A stretch of 64,000 nucleotides of DNA from Peribacillus simplex. GTDB lineage: Bacteria > Bacillota > Bacilli > Bacillales > DSM-1321. The notes beneath the pieces were generated by a model, which saw only the letters and a program-made list of their open reading frames with translations, made no database searches and was not told the origin of the DNA. Made by a program: the position numbers and the translations under genes. Positions 1 through 9,299 of the stretch are shown here, piece after piece (within the stretch, counting starts at the first letter, position 1; each line of letters starts with the position of its first letter). The stretch is from the NCBI RefSeq assembly GCF_001542915.1, contig NZ_LNNH01000004.1, positions 48,539 through 112,538 of the forward strand. The letters run 5' to 3'.

Positions 1-2
1 AT

Positions 3-470
3 TTCGTTGGCGACATAACAGTCATAAGCCGTGATGATATCGTGAATCTCTCTACCATGTCCAGAACCTATAAGATTGGGCTGGAATTGAAGCAATACAT
101 GGCGCCCATTTCCATTAGCGGTGCAATCGAGATACACGCTGGAATCGAAAACCTAAGTGCAGAGTTACTTGAAGGCCATATTAATGAAACACATACCGGA
201 TGCACGGTCGATATTTTCATCTCCATCCCGGCAAAGCTTGATGAAGTGATAGCCCAAGAGCTTTTGAACCAGTTGGAAAGAATATGGGGAGATCAGAGAA
301 TCATAACTTTCAAGACCAGCAAAACGGTCCGTAAAAAGGAGAAGCCCGATTATTCTACTGTTTGCAAGGTTTCTTTCGGAAGACTTGTGAAAGAAGAACA
401 AATGGAAGACTTGGAAGATATGGTGGAGTATTTGATACAATCCATACAAGCAGTGAAGATTCAGGAATAA
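3..470 (+). CDS. 3' end of an unrecognised gene (5' end outside the window)
   Basis: The reading frame is open from base 3 with no stop before it, so this is the C-terminal ~155 residues of a longer protein; the GTG at 42 has no convincing ribosome binding site and is probably internal. The visible part is soluble, with alternating beta and charged helical segments and an acidic C-terminal helix (EEQMEDLEDMVEYL). No membrane segment or catalytic motif is evident. It ends about 85 bp before bsaA on the same strand. I do not recognise the family. Confidence 0.6.
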   Translation, partial: FVGDITVISRDDIVNLSTMSRTYKIGLELKQYMAPISISGAIEIHAGIENLSAELLEGHINETHTGCTVDIFISIPAKLDEVIAQELLNQLERIWGDQRIITFKTSKTVRKKEKPDYSTVCKVSFGRLVKEEQMEDLEDMVEYLIQSIQAVKIQE

Positions 471-554
471 TGGGTAAAGAAGAATAGTAAAATTGGTAAA
501 TGCACCTCTATATACGGTAAAATGACAGCATCATACCATAGGGGGAGATCATAC

Positions 555-1031
555 ATGTCCATATATGAATTTAAGGTCAATAAAATAAATGGCGAAACCA
601 TCTCGCTTGAAGAATACAGAGGCAAAGTAATGATTATAGTGAATACCGCAAGCAAATGCGGTTTTTCGCCACAGTATGATGATTTGCAAAGCCTATATGT
701 ACAATATGAAGGACAGGGATTGGTCATCCTTGGGTTTCCGTGCAATCAGTTTTTGAACCAGGAGCCAGGAGATGATTTGGAAATCGATTCATATTGTAAA
801 CTGAATCATGGCGTCACCTTCCCGATGTTTGCAAAAGTGAATGTCAATGGAAAGGAAGCTCATCCATTATTCAGCTATCTGGCTGAAAATGCTCCAGGAT
901 TGATGGGGTCGAAATCGATAAAGTGGAATTTCACGAAGTTCTTGATCGATCGTGAAGGAAATATCATCAGTCGCTACGCACCCAAAACAAAACCATTGGA
1001 GCTTGAAAGCGATATAAAAAAATTATTATGA
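555..1031 (+). CDS. bsaA: glutathione peroxidase-like thiol peroxidase BsaA
   Basis: A 158-residue member of the glutathione peroxidase family. Bacterial relatives with Cys in place of Sec usually reduce peroxides with thioredoxin rather than glutathione. The peroxidatic Cys35 lies in NTASKCGF, followed by the family motifs GFPCNQF and WNFTKFL. The ATG at 555 is chosen because GGGGGAG lies 7-8 bases upstream and the protein then starts at the usual [12 protein letters not shown] N-terminus; the frame is open further upstream to 522. The position next to ypgQ and ypgR matches the B. subtilis ypg region. A hairpin terminator follows. It is cytoplasmic, with no signal peptide. Confidence 0.9.
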   Translation: MSIYEFKVNKINGETISLEEYRGKVMIIVNTASKCGFSPQYDDLQSLYVQYEGQGLVILGFPCNQFLNQEPGDDLEIDSYCKLNHGVTFPMFAKVNVNGKEAHPLFSYLAENAPGLMGSKSIKWNFTKFLIDREGNIISRYAPKTKPLELESDIKKLL

Positions 1032-1053
1032 AAAATCAAATCGAGTTCATCAG

Positions 1054-1082
1054 AAAGAGCATGTTCTGTTGGGCTCTTTTTG
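1054..1082 (+). terminator. Rho-independent terminator of bsaA
   Basis: A 7-bp AAAGAGC/GCTCTTT stem is followed by a T run, directly after the bsaA stop. Confidence 0.6.
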
Positions 1083-1143
1083 TGCACCGCAGTTCCTTTT
1101 TCTAATGAATTAGTTGGAGTGGGATATAACTAGGGGGAAAACG

Positions 1144-1989
1144 ATGGAGCGAATCGCATGGGTAACGGACAGTACGGGAACTTTAGACGAAGATTTATCA
1201 ATGAATGAACATGTTTACGTCGTTCCGATGGTCGTCATCATCGATGGAAAGGAATATGAAGACGGTGTCGACCTTTTACCTGAAGAGCTATACCGGAGGA
1301 TGCGGGAGGAAAAAATAAACGCAACGACTTCACAGCCATCGGTCGGCAGATTCCATGCATTGTATAAGGAACTGGAAAAAGATTATGATCGGATCATAGC
1401 TGTCCACCTTTCAGGTGAATTGAGCGGGACCGTTTCTGCAAGCAGGCAAGCTGGCCAAATGGTTACGATTCCCGTTGACGTATTTGATACGTTACTTATC
1501 TCCTTTCCGATGATCTTGATCTTGAAAAGGCTGATGCAATATATGAATGAAGGGCTTTCCATCGAAGAAGCCTTCGCGAAAACGAGGATGTATGCGGATA
1601 ACCATGAAACCTATGTGGTAATCGGTTCTTTGGATCAGCTCCATCGCAGCGGGAGGCTAACGAACACACAATATATTCTTGGAAGTCTTTTGAGCTTCAA
1701 GCCGATCATTTCGATCGAGAACGGTTTGCTTCAGACTAAGTCGAAGCCTCGAAATCTAAAAAAAGCGGAAAAACTGATTTTCTCGGATCTTCACCGATCC
1801 GACGAAACGGGAAAAGTAAAAGAGTGCACCATCTTATATGGTGAGATGCTGGAAGAGGCCCTTAGATGGAAAAAACGGATTTCTGAAGAATGTCCCCACA
1901 TCATTTCCCATATATCACCGCTTGGCAGTGCGATAGGCGTCCATACCGGGGAACAGACGATTGGACTGAGTTGGTTCCATGAAGATTAA
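1144..1989 (+). CDS. DegV family fatty-acid-binding protein
   Basis: A 281-residue DegV/EDD-fold protein. DegV proteins bind a fatty acid; FakB members present it to the kinase FakA. The N-terminal VTDSTG motif, TTSQPSVG and the C-terminal SAIGVHTGEQTIGL motif are family signatures. The ATG at 1144 has AGGGGG six bases upstream and begins just before the conserved first strand; the ATG at 1114 is less likely. It is one of two degV paralogues in the window (the other is at 19875), and the two are clearly divergent. No fakA is nearby. A FakB-like role is family knowledge and the ligand is unknown. Confidence 0.85.
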   Translation: MERIAWVTDSTGTLDEDLSMNEHVYVVPMVVIIDGKEYEDGVDLLPEELYRRMREEKINATTSQPSVGRFHALYKELEKDYDRIIAVHLSGELSGTVSASRQAGQMVTIPVDVFDTLLISFPMILILKRLMQYMNEGLSIEEAFAKTRMYADNHETYVVIGSLDQLHRSGRLTNTQYILGSLLSFKPIISIENGLLQTKSKPRNLKKAEKLIFSDLHRSDETGKVKECTILYGEMLEEALRWKKRISEECPHIISHISPLGSAIGVHTGEQTIGLSWFHED

Positions 1990-2042
1990 AGCACAACTAT
2001 ACTGAGAACCATGGTAAAATGGAAAGGACATGGAGTGGTGAT

Positions 2043-2687
2043 ATGAAGCAAAAGATGATCGGTTTAACGGAGAAGTATGTTTATGATCAATTGAACTTAG
2101 ATGCCAGCGGCCATGATTGGTTCCATATCGATCGTGTTCGGAAGCTGGCTTTACATATTGCAAAAGAAGAAAAAAGGGGGAATGCGTTCATCATTGAAAT
2201 GGCCGCACTCCTTCATGATATCCCGGATGATAAGTTAAACGACGATGTTGATGCAGCGTGGGGCAAGCTGGACGATTGGTTGCAGGAATTAAAGCTGGAT
2301 GAAGATCGTGTTAAGGCCATACAAGAGATCATCCGCACCATTTCGTATAGTTCCGGGCAGCTGAAGCTGCCTTCCATCGAGGCTGAAATCGTTCAGGATG
2401 CCGATCGCCTCGATGCAATTGGTGCCATCGGGATTGCCAGGACATTTGCTTTTGGGGGGAAGAAGGGACAGCCCATGTATGATCCCGAGCTGCCGGTAAG
2501 GGAAAATATGTCCAAGATGGAGTACAGGAAGGGGAAAAGTTCTTCCGTTCATCACTTTTATGAAAAATTACTGCGCTTGCAAGATAAGCTTAATACAAGT
2601 ACGGCGAAGAAGATTGCTAGTGAAAGACATGAATATATGGTTGGATATTTAAAGGAATTTTATAAGGAATGGGATGTACGCTTATGA
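2043..2687 (+). CDS. ypgQ: HD-domain nucleotide pyrophosphohydrolase YpgQ
   Basis: A 214-residue HD-superfamily metal-dependent hydrolase. Metal ligands are visible as GHDWFH near the N-terminus, LLHDIPDD in the HD motif, and QDADRLDAIGAIG. B. subtilis YpgQ is reported as a metal-dependent nucleotide pyrophosphohydrolase, so a nucleotide-hydrolysing role is inferred by family. The start at 2043 is preceded by GGAGTGGTG, a better site than that of the ATG at 2019. The stop overlaps the ABC-F start by four bases (ATGA), indicating translational coupling. The protein is soluble. Confidence 0.85.
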   Translation: MKQKMIGLTEKYVYDQLNLDASGHDWFHIDRVRKLALHIAKEEKRGNAFIIEMAALLHDIPDDKLNDDVDAAWGKLDDWLQELKLDEDRVKAIQEIIRTISYSSGQLKLPSIEAEIVQDADRLDAIGAIGIARTFAFGGKKGQPMYDPELPVRENMSKMEYRKGKSSSVHHFYEKLLRLQDKLNTSTAKKIASERHEYMVGYLKEFYKEWDVRL

Positions 2688-4561
2688 AAGTATTTAGCAT
2701 GGAACATGTAATGAAAACGCAAGGGGAGAAACTCCTTTTTAAGGATGTTTCTTTTTCCATCACCGAAGGGGAAAAAATCGGGATCGTCGGTATCAATGGC
2801 ACCGGTAAATCCACATTGTTGAATATCATTGCCGGATTGGAAGATAGTGATCTGGGAACGAAGGATCACCCGAATGATTACACGATTTCTTATCTTTCGC
2901 AAGATCCGCATTTTGATGAGAATTTGACGATCATGGAATATATGTACGAAAGCTCAACTCCGGTATTCTCGTTGATAAAGGAGTATGAAAAAACGCTGAT
3001 TCAACTCCAGCTGGACCCACAGAATGGGGCTGTACAGGATCGATTGCTGAAGCAGCAGCAGGATATGGACACACTTGGCGCATGGGATACCAGTGCCAAT
3101 GCGAGAACGATACTGACCAAGCTTGGCCTTCCAGATCACTCAAGGAAGCTGGGGGAGCTGTCAGGCGGCCAAAAAAAACGTGCGGCCCTTGCAAAAACGC
3201 TGATCGAGACGCCTGACCTGCTGATCCTTGACGAGCCTACGAACCATCTTGACTTCGAAAGCATTACTTGGCTGGAAGAATACTTGGGGAAGTACCAGAA
3301 GTCGGTATTATTTGTCACCCATGATCGCTATTTCCTTGATCGTGTATCCAATAAAATTTGGGAAATTGCCCAAACGCAGCTTTTCGAATACAAAGGAAAT
3401 TATGCAGATTATTTAGAGTCCAAAGCCATCCGTGAAGAGAACGAATCCGCCGAGAGGTCGAAAAAAGAAAGCTTATTCAAAAAAGAGCTGGCCTGGATCC
3501 GTAAAGGTGCAAAGGCACGTACAACGAAGCAAAAGGCTCGTATCCAGCGCTTTGAAACGTTGGAATCGGGTGTGAAGGATAAGCAAAAAACGGAGAGCCT
3601 GGAAATGGAATTGAGTGGCGCCCGACTTGGAAAGAAGGTACTGGAGCTGCAAGATGTCTCTAAATCCTTTGGAGATCAGTCCATTATCAGCCGGTTTTCC
3701 TTCCTCTTCAAGCCAGGAGATCGAATTGGCATTGTCGGCAATAATGGCAGTGGGAAATCGACCCTGTTGAATATATTGGCCGGACGGGAGCCAATTGATG
3801 AAGGAAATGTGGAAATGGGGCAAACCGTTAAAATCGGCTACTATACCCAGGAAAGCGCCGATATGGATGAGAACCTCCGCATGATCGAGTATATTCGCGA
3901 AACGGCCGATTCGATCGCCCTTAAAGATGGAAGCTTCATTTCCGCCGCACAGATGCTTGAAAGGTTCCTCTTTCCGATGGGATCTCATGGAACACCGATC
4001 CGCAAGCTTTCCGGTGGCGAAAAAAGGCGATTATATCTCCTGAATATATTGATGGGGGCACCTAATGTGCTGCTATTGGATGAACCGACGAATGACCTGG
4101 ACACGCAAACCTTAACGGTACTTGAAGATTATCTAGAAACGTTTTCAGGTGTCGTCATCACCGTATCACATGATCGGTATTTCCTGGATAAGACGTGCCA
4201 TCAGCTTCTTGTTTTCAAGAATAAAGGGGAAATCGATTTCTATTATGGGAATTACTCTGAGTTCTTGGAAGAAAAGACGGAAGAGGCGGCACCGGTAAAA
4301 ACGCCTGAGCCTCTGCCGAACCGGACAGAAAAGAAAAAGAAAAAGCTGACCTATGCCGAAAGTAAGGAATGGGAAGAGATAGAGGGGAACATGGAGCAAG
4401 TCGAGCTGCGCCTGAAAGACATCACGACAGACATGTCATCAGCAGGGAGCGATTTTGAACAAGTCCGCCTTCTGCTTGAAGAAGAAAAGGAATTAACGGA
4501 AAAACTGGAGCATATGCTGGAAAGATGGACGTATCTAGCGGAAAAATTGGAAGAAGAATAA
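2684..4561 (+). CDS. yfmR: ABC-F ATPase, YfmR/Uup type
   Basis: A 625-residue soluble protein with two tandem ABC domains, no membrane segments and a C-terminal coiled coil rich in Lys/Glu, the layout of Uup/YfmR ABC-F proteins that act on stalled ribosomes. Each half carries a Walker A (GINGTGKST, GNNGSGKST), an LSGG signature (LSGGQKKR, LSGGEKRR) and a Walker B with a following Glu (LLILDEPTNHL, VLLLDEPTNDL). The linker between them has the basic RKGAKARTTKQKARI segment. The start at 2684 gives a 4-bp overlap with ypgQ. B. subtilis YfmR helps ribosomes past difficult sequences redundantly with EF-P; that role is inferred by similarity. A strong terminator follows. Confidence 0.88.
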   Translation: MKVFSMEHVMKTQGEKLLFKDVSFSITEGEKIGIVGINGTGKSTLLNIIAGLEDSDLGTKDHPNDYTISYLSQDPHFDENLTIMEYMYESSTPVFSLIKEYEKTLIQLQLDPQNGAVQDRLLKQQQDMDTLGAWDTSANARTILTKLGLPDHSRKLGELSGGQKKRAALAKTLIETPDLLILDEPTNHLDFESITWLEEYLGKYQKSVLFVTHDRYFLDRVSNKIWEIAQTQLFEYKGNYADYLESKAIREENESAERSKKESLFKKELAWIRKGAKARTTKQKARIQRFETLESGVKDKQKTESLEMELSGARLGKKVLELQDVSKSFGDQSIISRFSFLFKPGDRIGIVGNNGSGKSTLLNILAGREPIDEGNVEMGQTVKIGYYTQESADMDENLRMIEYIRETADSIALKDGSFISAAQMLERFLFPMGSHGTPIRKLSGGEKRRLYLLNILMGAPNVLLLDEPTNDLDTQTLTVLEDYLETFSGVVITVSHDRYFLDKTCHQLLVFKNKGEIDFYYGNYSEFLEEKTEEAAPVKTPEPLPNRTEKKKKKLTYAESKEWEEIEGNMEQVELRLKDITTDMSSAGSDFEQVRLLLEEEKELTEKLEHMLERWTYLAEKLEEE

Positions 4562-4566
4562 GCGGG

Positions 4567-4606
4567 GACTGGCCCAAGGGAGAAAGCTTGGGTCAGTCTT
4601 TTTTTT
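4567..4606 (+). terminator. Rho-independent terminator of ypgQ-yfmR
   Basis: A 12-bp stem (GACTGGCCCAAG with CTTGGGTCAGTC, one G-T pair) is followed by eight T. Confidence 0.9.
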
Positions 4607-4690
4607 CGTCAACCCCAATTGCATGAGAAACTGGAGCCGTTGTGATAATATCTAGTACATGGAAACGTTTTGTAAAAGGAGAGATACACA

Positions 4691-5830
4691 TTGAAAATTA
4701 AATCAATAGAACCGACACCAAGTCCAAATACAATGAAAATCAATCTGACAGAGGAGCTTTCAGCTGGTAAAAGCAATAATTATAAGAAGGATCAAGCTGA
4801 GCAGGCCCCACAGTTAATCAAGGATTTATTCACGATCGATGGGGTCAAGGGTGTCTATCATGTTGCGGACTTCCTGGCGATCGAGCGCAATGCGAAATAT
4901 GATTGGAAAGATATTTTGGTCCAGATCCGTCAGGTATTCGGGGAAAAAACCGAGGAACAAAACGAGGAAACGATCTTAAATGAACATTATGGTGAAGTGA
5001 CTGTTGCCATTCAACAATTCAAAGGGATTCCGATGCAGATCAAAGCCAGTGATAGCCAGCAGGAAAAACGTTTTGCATTGCCTGAGTACTTCCTGAAGGG
5101 CATTGCTGCTGCACAAAAAGAAGATGATAACGTGGTCTTGCTTCGAAAATGGAAGGATTACGGGATAAGATATGGAGATATGGAAGATATCGTCAAGGAA
5201 GTATCGGACGAGCTAATCGCGGCTTATCCGGAAGAACGGATTAAACAGCTTGCAGCGGCAGCTGATCTACTGACCGATAAAAAAGAAGCATTCGTGAAAC
5301 GTCCAAAAATAAAATTGACGGCCGAAATGCTGAATGATGAAAGCTGGGAAAAACGGTATCAGGCGTTAGAACAAATGGAAGATCCAACCGTCGATGATAT
5401 TCCGGTATTGGATATGGCCCTTGCCGATAGCAAAGTCTCCATCAGAAGGCTAGCGGTTGTCTATTTAGGCATGATCGAAGACAGACAAGTGCTTCCAAGC
5501 CTGTATAAGGCATTGAAGGATAAGAGTGCTGCCGTAAGACGGACGGCTGGTGACTGTTTATCCGACCTGGGCTTTGAAGAAGCGATGGGGGAAATGTCAC
5601 AATCACTATCGGATAAAAATAAATTGGTCAGATGGAGGGCGGCGATGTTTTTATACGAAGCTGGTGATGAATCGACTCTCCAGTCCTTAAAGAAAGCAGA
5701 GCAGGATCCCGAATTCGAAGTCGCCCTGCAAATCAAGATGGCGATCGCCCGGATTGAAAATGGAGAAGAAGCAAAAGGCTCGGTGTGGAAGCAGATGACA
5801 GAATCAAGACAACCGAACGATGAAAGATAA
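4691..5830 (+). CDS. ypgR: NifU N-domain/HEAT-repeat protein YpgR
   Basis: A 379-residue protein with an Nfu/NifU N-terminal-like domain (about residues 1-95, starting MKIKSIEPTPSPNTMKI and containing FTIDGVKGVYHVADF). A C-terminal set of HEAT/PBS-lyase-like repeats follows (about residues 215-360), for example RRLAVVYLGMI and VRWRAAMFLYEAG. The length is close to that of B. subtilis YpgR. The start is TTG at 4691 with AAAGGAGAG 8 bases upstream. HEAT repeats suggest a protein scaffold and the Nfu-N domain suggests a link to Fe-S cluster biology; the function is unknown. ilvD, which makes an Fe-S enzyme, lies next to it. Confidence 0.82.
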   Translation: MKIKSIEPTPSPNTMKINLTEELSAGKSNNYKKDQAEQAPQLIKDLFTIDGVKGVYHVADFLAIERNAKYDWKDILVQIRQVFGEKTEEQNEETILNEHYGEVTVAIQQFKGIPMQIKASDSQQEKRFALPEYFLKGIAAAQKEDDNVVLLRKWKDYGIRYGDMEDIVKEVSDELIAAYPEERIKQLAAAADLLTDKKEAFVKRPKIKLTAEMLNDESWEKRYQALEQMEDPTVDDIPVLDMALADSKVSIRRLAVVYLGMIEDRQVLPSLYKALKDKSAAVRRTAGDCLSDLGFEEAMGEMSQSLSDKNKLVRWRAAMFLYEAGDESTLQSLKKAEQDPEFEVALQIKMAIARIENGEEAKGSVWKQMTESRQPNDER

Positions 5831-5861
5831 TCAAAAAAATAAGAAGGTCCATAAAAGGTAA

Positions 5862-5895
5862 AGGCATGCGGGTGATATCCCCATGCTTTTTCTTT
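5862..5895 (+). terminator. terminator after ypgR
   Basis: An imperfect GCATGCGGG/CCCCATGC stem is followed by a T-rich tail just downstream of ypgR. Confidence 0.6.
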
Positions 5896-5975
5896 TTTGC
5901 TCCAGGCATTTTTGACTAGCATGTAGGAACGATTTTTGTTACGATATCGAATTTATATCAATAATAACGGGTTCT

Positions 5976-6061
5976 ATTATTTTAGAAAAATGATTTATAT
6001 AAAAATTTAAACAATGAATGGTTGCAATTGCATGTAAATATGTTAGAATTTTTAGAGTATA
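5976..6061 (+). promoter_or_regulatory. probable ilvD promoter with CodY-like half-matches
   Basis: TTGCAA (6022-6027) and TAGAAT (6044-6049) are separated by 16 bp and form a plausible sigma-A promoter. Two A/T-rich stretches resemble the CodY box AATTTTCWGAAAATT: about 10 of 15 at 5977-5991 and 11 of 15 at 6047-6061. Control of a branched-chain amino acid gene by CodY would fit the family, but in such AT-rich DNA these matches are weak. Confidence 0.4.
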
Positions 6062-6118
6062 CTAAAAATTATATTATCTGAATTATCAAATATTTAGTGG
6101 AAATTGGGGGTACAACAA

Positions 6119-7804
6119 ATGTCTACATCAAACAAGAGAAGTGACATGATAACAAAAGGAGTCGATCGTGCTCCTCACAGAAGTCTGTTGCGTGCAGCGG
6201 GAGTTAAGGAAGAAGATTTCGGGAAACCGTTCATTGCGGTTTGTAATTCCTATATTGATATCGTTCCAGGACATGTCCATCTTCAGGAATTCGGAAAAAT
6301 AGTGAAGGAGGCCATTCGTGAGGCTGGCGGAGTTCCTTTTGAATTCAATACGATCGGAGTCGACGACGGAATTGCAATGGGCCACATCGGTATGCGCTAT
6401 TCCTTGCCTAGCCGGGAAATCATCGCCGATTCGGTTGAAACGGTTGTATCGGCACATTGGTTTGACGGAATGGTCTGCATTCCAAACTGTGACAAGATAA
6501 CGCCGGGAATGATGATGGGCGCCCTTCGAGTCAATATCCCGACCATTTTCGTAAGCGGAGGGCCAATGAAAGCAGGTAAAGACAAAAACGGGAAATCTCT
6601 TTCCTTGACATCTGTTTTCGAAGGAGTGGGCGCTTATCAAGCGGGTAATATCAATGAAGAGGATCTGCAGGAAATCGAGCAAGTGGCATGCCCGACTTGC
6701 GGATCATGTTCGGGAATGTTCACGGCAAACTCCATGAACTGTCTCGCTGAAGGTCTTGGACTTGCACTTCCGGGAAATGGCACGATATTGGCGGTCGCCG
6801 AGGAACGGAAAGAGTTCGTCAAGAAGTCGGCAAAGCAATTGATGGAAATCATCAAGCAGGATATCAAGCCTCGTGATATCGTGACGATCGATGCCATTGA
6901 TAACGCTTTTGCATTGGATATGGCAATGGGCGGATCGACTAACACCGTTCTCCATACACTTGCCTTGGCACACGAAGCAGGATTCGAATATCCAATGGAA
7001 CGCATCAATGAAATTGCCAATCGGGTACCGCACTTAGCGAAAATTGCCCCGGCATCGGACTATCATATCGAAGATGTACATAATGCCGGTGGTGTAAGTG
7101 CCATCATCAACGAGCTGCTCAATAAACCAGGTGCCTTCAATGGAGATTGCCTTTCCGTTTCAGGTAAAACACTCCGTGAAAATGTTGCCGGTTGTGAAAT
7201 CTTGGACAAAGATGTTCTCCATCCTTTGGATAACCCGCATTCCGAGCGAGGTGGTCTTGCCGTATTGTTTGGGAACCTTGCTCCACAAGGTTCGATCATC
7301 AAGGTGGGTGCCGTTGACGCATCGGTTGGTGGTTATCACAGGGGACCTGCCATATGCTTCGATTCCCAAGAAGATGCACTATCCGGAATCATAACTGGAA
7401 AGGTGAAAGAAGGGGATGTAGTGGTCATCCGCTATGAGGGACCGAAAGGGGGACCTGGCATGCCGGAAATGTTGGCCCCCACTTCCCAAATCGTCGGAAG
7501 GGGACTTGGAGCCAAGGTCGGTTTGATCACGGATGGGCGTTTTTCCGGAGCGTCCCGCGGCATCAGTATCGGCCATATATCTCCTGAGGCAGCTGAGGGA
7601 GGCCCGATCGCCTTTGTCGAAAATGGTGATATCATCGAGCTGGATTTGGAAAACAGAACGATCCAATTGGAGATTTCCGATGAGGAATTCGAAAAACGCA
7701 AAGCCAATTGGAAAGGCTTCGAGTCCAAAGTGAAAACAGGCTATTTAGCACGCTACTCCGCGCTTGTAACGAATGCAAGCTCAGGTGGCGTCATGAAAGT
7801 TTAA
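6119..7804 (+). CDS. ilvD: dihydroxy-acid dehydratase IlvD
   Basis: A 561-residue Fe-S dehydratase that converts 2,3-dihydroxy-isovalerate and -methylvalerate to the 2-keto acids of valine and isoleucine synthesis. Cluster-ligating cysteines are seen in NCDKITPGM and [11 protein letters not shown]. The C-terminal [14 protein letters not shown] motif is typical of the IlvD/Edd family. The ATG at 6119 has GGGGG 8 bases upstream; TTG at 6104 lies before that site and is rejected. The gene is separate from the ilvBHC-leu cluster, as in B. subtilis. A hairpin follows the stop. It probably depends on the cytosolic Fe-S assembly system. Confidence 0.95.
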   Translation: MSTSNKRSDMITKGVDRAPHRSLLRAAGVKEEDFGKPFIAVCNSYIDIVPGHVHLQEFGKIVKEAIREAGGVPFEFNTIGVDDGIAMGHIGMRYSLPSREIIADSVETVVSAHWFDGMVCIPNCDKITPGMMMGALRVNIPTIFVSGGPMKAGKDKNGKSLSLTSVFEGVGAYQAGNINEEDLQEIEQVACPTCGSCSGMFTANSMNCLAEGLGLALPGNGTILAVAEERKEFVKKSAKQLMEIIKQDIKPRDIVTIDAIDNAFALDMAMGGSTNTVLHTLALAHEAGFEYPMERINEIANRVPHLAKIAPASDYHIEDVHNAGGVSAIINELLNKPGAFNGDCLSVSGKTLRENVAGCEILDKDVLHPLDNPHSERGGLAVLFGNLAPQGSIIKVGAVDASVGGYHRGPAICFDSQEDALSGIITGKVKEGDVVVIRYEGPKGGPGMPEMLAPTSQIVGRGLGAKVGLITDGRFSGASRGISIGHISPEAAEGGPIAFVENGDIIELDLENRTIQLEISDEEFEKRKANWKGFESKVKTGYLARYSALVTNASSGGVMKV

Positions 7805-7848
7805 TTTCAGGGTGTGCTCAAAAAGGCATTGACTATATTATTTTAAAA

Positions 7849-7876
7849 TGAAGAGGACCTCATCAGGTCCTCTTCA
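7849..7876 (+). terminator. hairpin after ilvD
   Basis: An 11-bp perfect stem, GAAGAGGACCT with AGGTCCTCTTC. The T run after it is weak, so termination efficiency is uncertain. Confidence 0.55.
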
Positions 7877-7909
7877 ATTACTTTAGAGCGTGTTTTTTGA
7901 ACGTAAAAC

Positions 7910-8026
7910 AAGTTGATTGAAGCGGATCAGTAAAACTTCCCTAAGGGGTGCCAGTCCAAGGAGACCCCACAGGTGTTAAAGTGCGGACCGTCTCTGGATA
8001 GCTAAGTGCCTGCAGTGGAAAGGAAG
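7910..8026. repeat. decayed copy of a Bacillaceae GC-rich intergenic repeat
   Basis: The order GTTGATTGAAGCGGA ... GGAGACCCCACAGGTG ... GCCTGCAGTGGAAAGGAA follows the reverse orientation of the well-preserved repeats at 43.75 and 63.4 kb, with heavy divergence in the middle. It lies in an otherwise empty intergenic region between ilvD and the next gene. Confidence 0.4.
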
Positions 8027-8074
8027 GTCGAAGTCCAACCTTTCCAAACCTCTTTCCGATCACCATCGATTCGT

Positions 8075-8527
8075 TCAATGACAATTCTTGATATCGCTTT
8101 TTAAGATCGCCGGTCCCAGTTTCGCGTTCCTTGAATTGAAAAGACGGACCTGTACCTTAGCTTTTTCCATTTCTGCTGTAATCTCATCAAATCTTCCAGC
8201 CCAGGTCGGACTTTCTTCTTCTTGAGAAGGATCGAGCATGAACTGCCAACTAATGACGCCGGGTATGAAAGCAAAGCCTTGATAGCCATCATAATTTCCG
8301 TAAGAAGAAGGGGGTGGAAGGTGCACACCAAGGATGCTTACATTAGTCCGTGCAGAACTTGGCGGCCGTAACTGAACCTTATAAATTAACACCGATCCCT
8401 TTGCATTAGCCAGTTTTTCATCCATCGGTTCCAGCACCATACTACAAGGCATCGTTATTGCCAGAGAATGGGGCGGGGCGATAACCGAGGTGGAGAAGAA
8501 TAATATCATCACGAGCAATGCTTTCAT
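8075..8527 (-). CDS. putative secreted protein of unknown function
   Basis: A 150-residue protein encoded opposite to its neighbours. It starts with a signal-peptide-like segment (MKALLVMILFFSTSV followed by small residues), with AGAGGTG about six bases before the ATG. The mature part is rich in Pro/Ser (LPPPSSYG) and ends in a short helical region with one Cys near the C-terminus. No family is recognised. The RBS, signal peptide and isolated placement between decayed repeat DNA and brxA support a real but possibly horizontally acquired or strain-specific gene. Confidence 0.6.
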   Translation of the reverse strand: MKALLVMILFFSTSVIAPPHSLAITMPCSMVLEPMDEKLANAKGSVLIYKVQLRPPSSARTNVSILGVHLPPPSSYGNYDGYQGFAFIPGVISWQFMLDPSQEEESPTWAGRFDEITAEMEKAKVQVRLFNSRNAKLGPAILKSDIKNCH

Positions 8528-8724
8528 ATGTACACCTCTTCGGTTTATTTGGTGTTAATTTACCCTTATTGAGGTTTTACTATTAATGGGGTTGCAGCAC
8601 TTTGAGGGGGTATTTTTGTCGCGGGCCTTCGTATAAATTTGGTTGGGCCGGCCCAGCTTGCTCCTTCCGGCTGAAAGAAGTATAAAGGCGGAGCAATGAA
8701 TCCAATGAGAAGTAAGCGCTAATT

Positions 8725-8754
8725 TTGCATAATCACGCAATAATATAGTATGAT
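8725..8754 (+). promoter_or_regulatory. probable sigma-A promoter of brxA
   Basis: TTGCAT, an 18-bp spacer and TATGAT, about 40 bp before the brxA start codon. Confidence 0.5.
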
Positions 8755-8792
8755 TAAATTATTGGAAGAATTGTAATACAGGAGGTTTTTAG

Positions 8793-9233
8793 ATGTCGAT
8801 GGCCTATGATGAATATATGAAACAAATGGTGAAGCCGATGCGTGCGGAACTGGTGCAGGCAGGGTTCGAGGAGCTGGAAACGGCTGAAGCGGTTGAAAAC
8901 TTCATGGAAGCTGCAGAAGGTACGACATTGGTCGTCGTTAATTCAGTTTGTGGCTGTGCCGCGGGATTAGCCCGTCCGGCTGCCACCCAGGCCGTACTAC
9001 AGGCAGAAGAGGGTAAGCCCAATCATCTTGTGACGGTTTTTGCCGGTCAAGATAAGGATGCAACAGCTAAAATGAGGGAATATTTCACAGGAATAGAACC
9101 TTCTTCACCGTCCATGGCTCTTTTGAAGGGCAAAGAAGTCCTGCACTTCATACCCCGTCATGATATAGAAGGGCAGCCAATGGAAGCCATAATGGAAAAT
9201 TTATTAAGAGCATTCAGCCAAGTAAATAAGTGA
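8793..9233 (+). CDS. brxA: bacilliredoxin BrxA (YphP/YqiW family)
   Basis: A 146-residue thioredoxin-fold protein with the family CGC motif (Cys53-Gly-Cys55 in NSVCGCAAGLARP). Bacilliredoxins remove bacillithiol from S-bacillithiolated proteins after oxidative stress, in the cytoplasm. A perfect GGAGG lies 8 bases before the ATG. The placement after ilvD matches B. subtilis yphP (brxA) rather than the paralogue yqiW (brxB); that naming rests on synteny. A short hairpin follows the stop. Confidence 0.9.
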   Translation: MSMAYDEYMKQMVKPMRAELVQAGFEELETAEAVENFMEAAEGTTLVVVNSVCGCAAGLARPAATQAVLQAEEGKPNHLVTVFAGQDKDATAKMREYFTGIEPSSPSMALLKGKEVLHFIPRHDIEGQPMEAIMENLLRAFSQVNK

Positions 9234-9239
9234 TGAATC

Positions 9240-9268
9240 GGAATGTCCCGGCAACGGGGCATTCCTTT
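9240..9268 (+). terminator. hairpin terminator after brxA
   Basis: An 11-bp stem GGAATGTCCCG/CGGGGCATTCC with one G-T pair and a short TTTC tail. Confidence 0.5.
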
Positions 9269-9299
9269 CAAGTTTAGGCGTGTAAAAAGGGGGAGGCAC

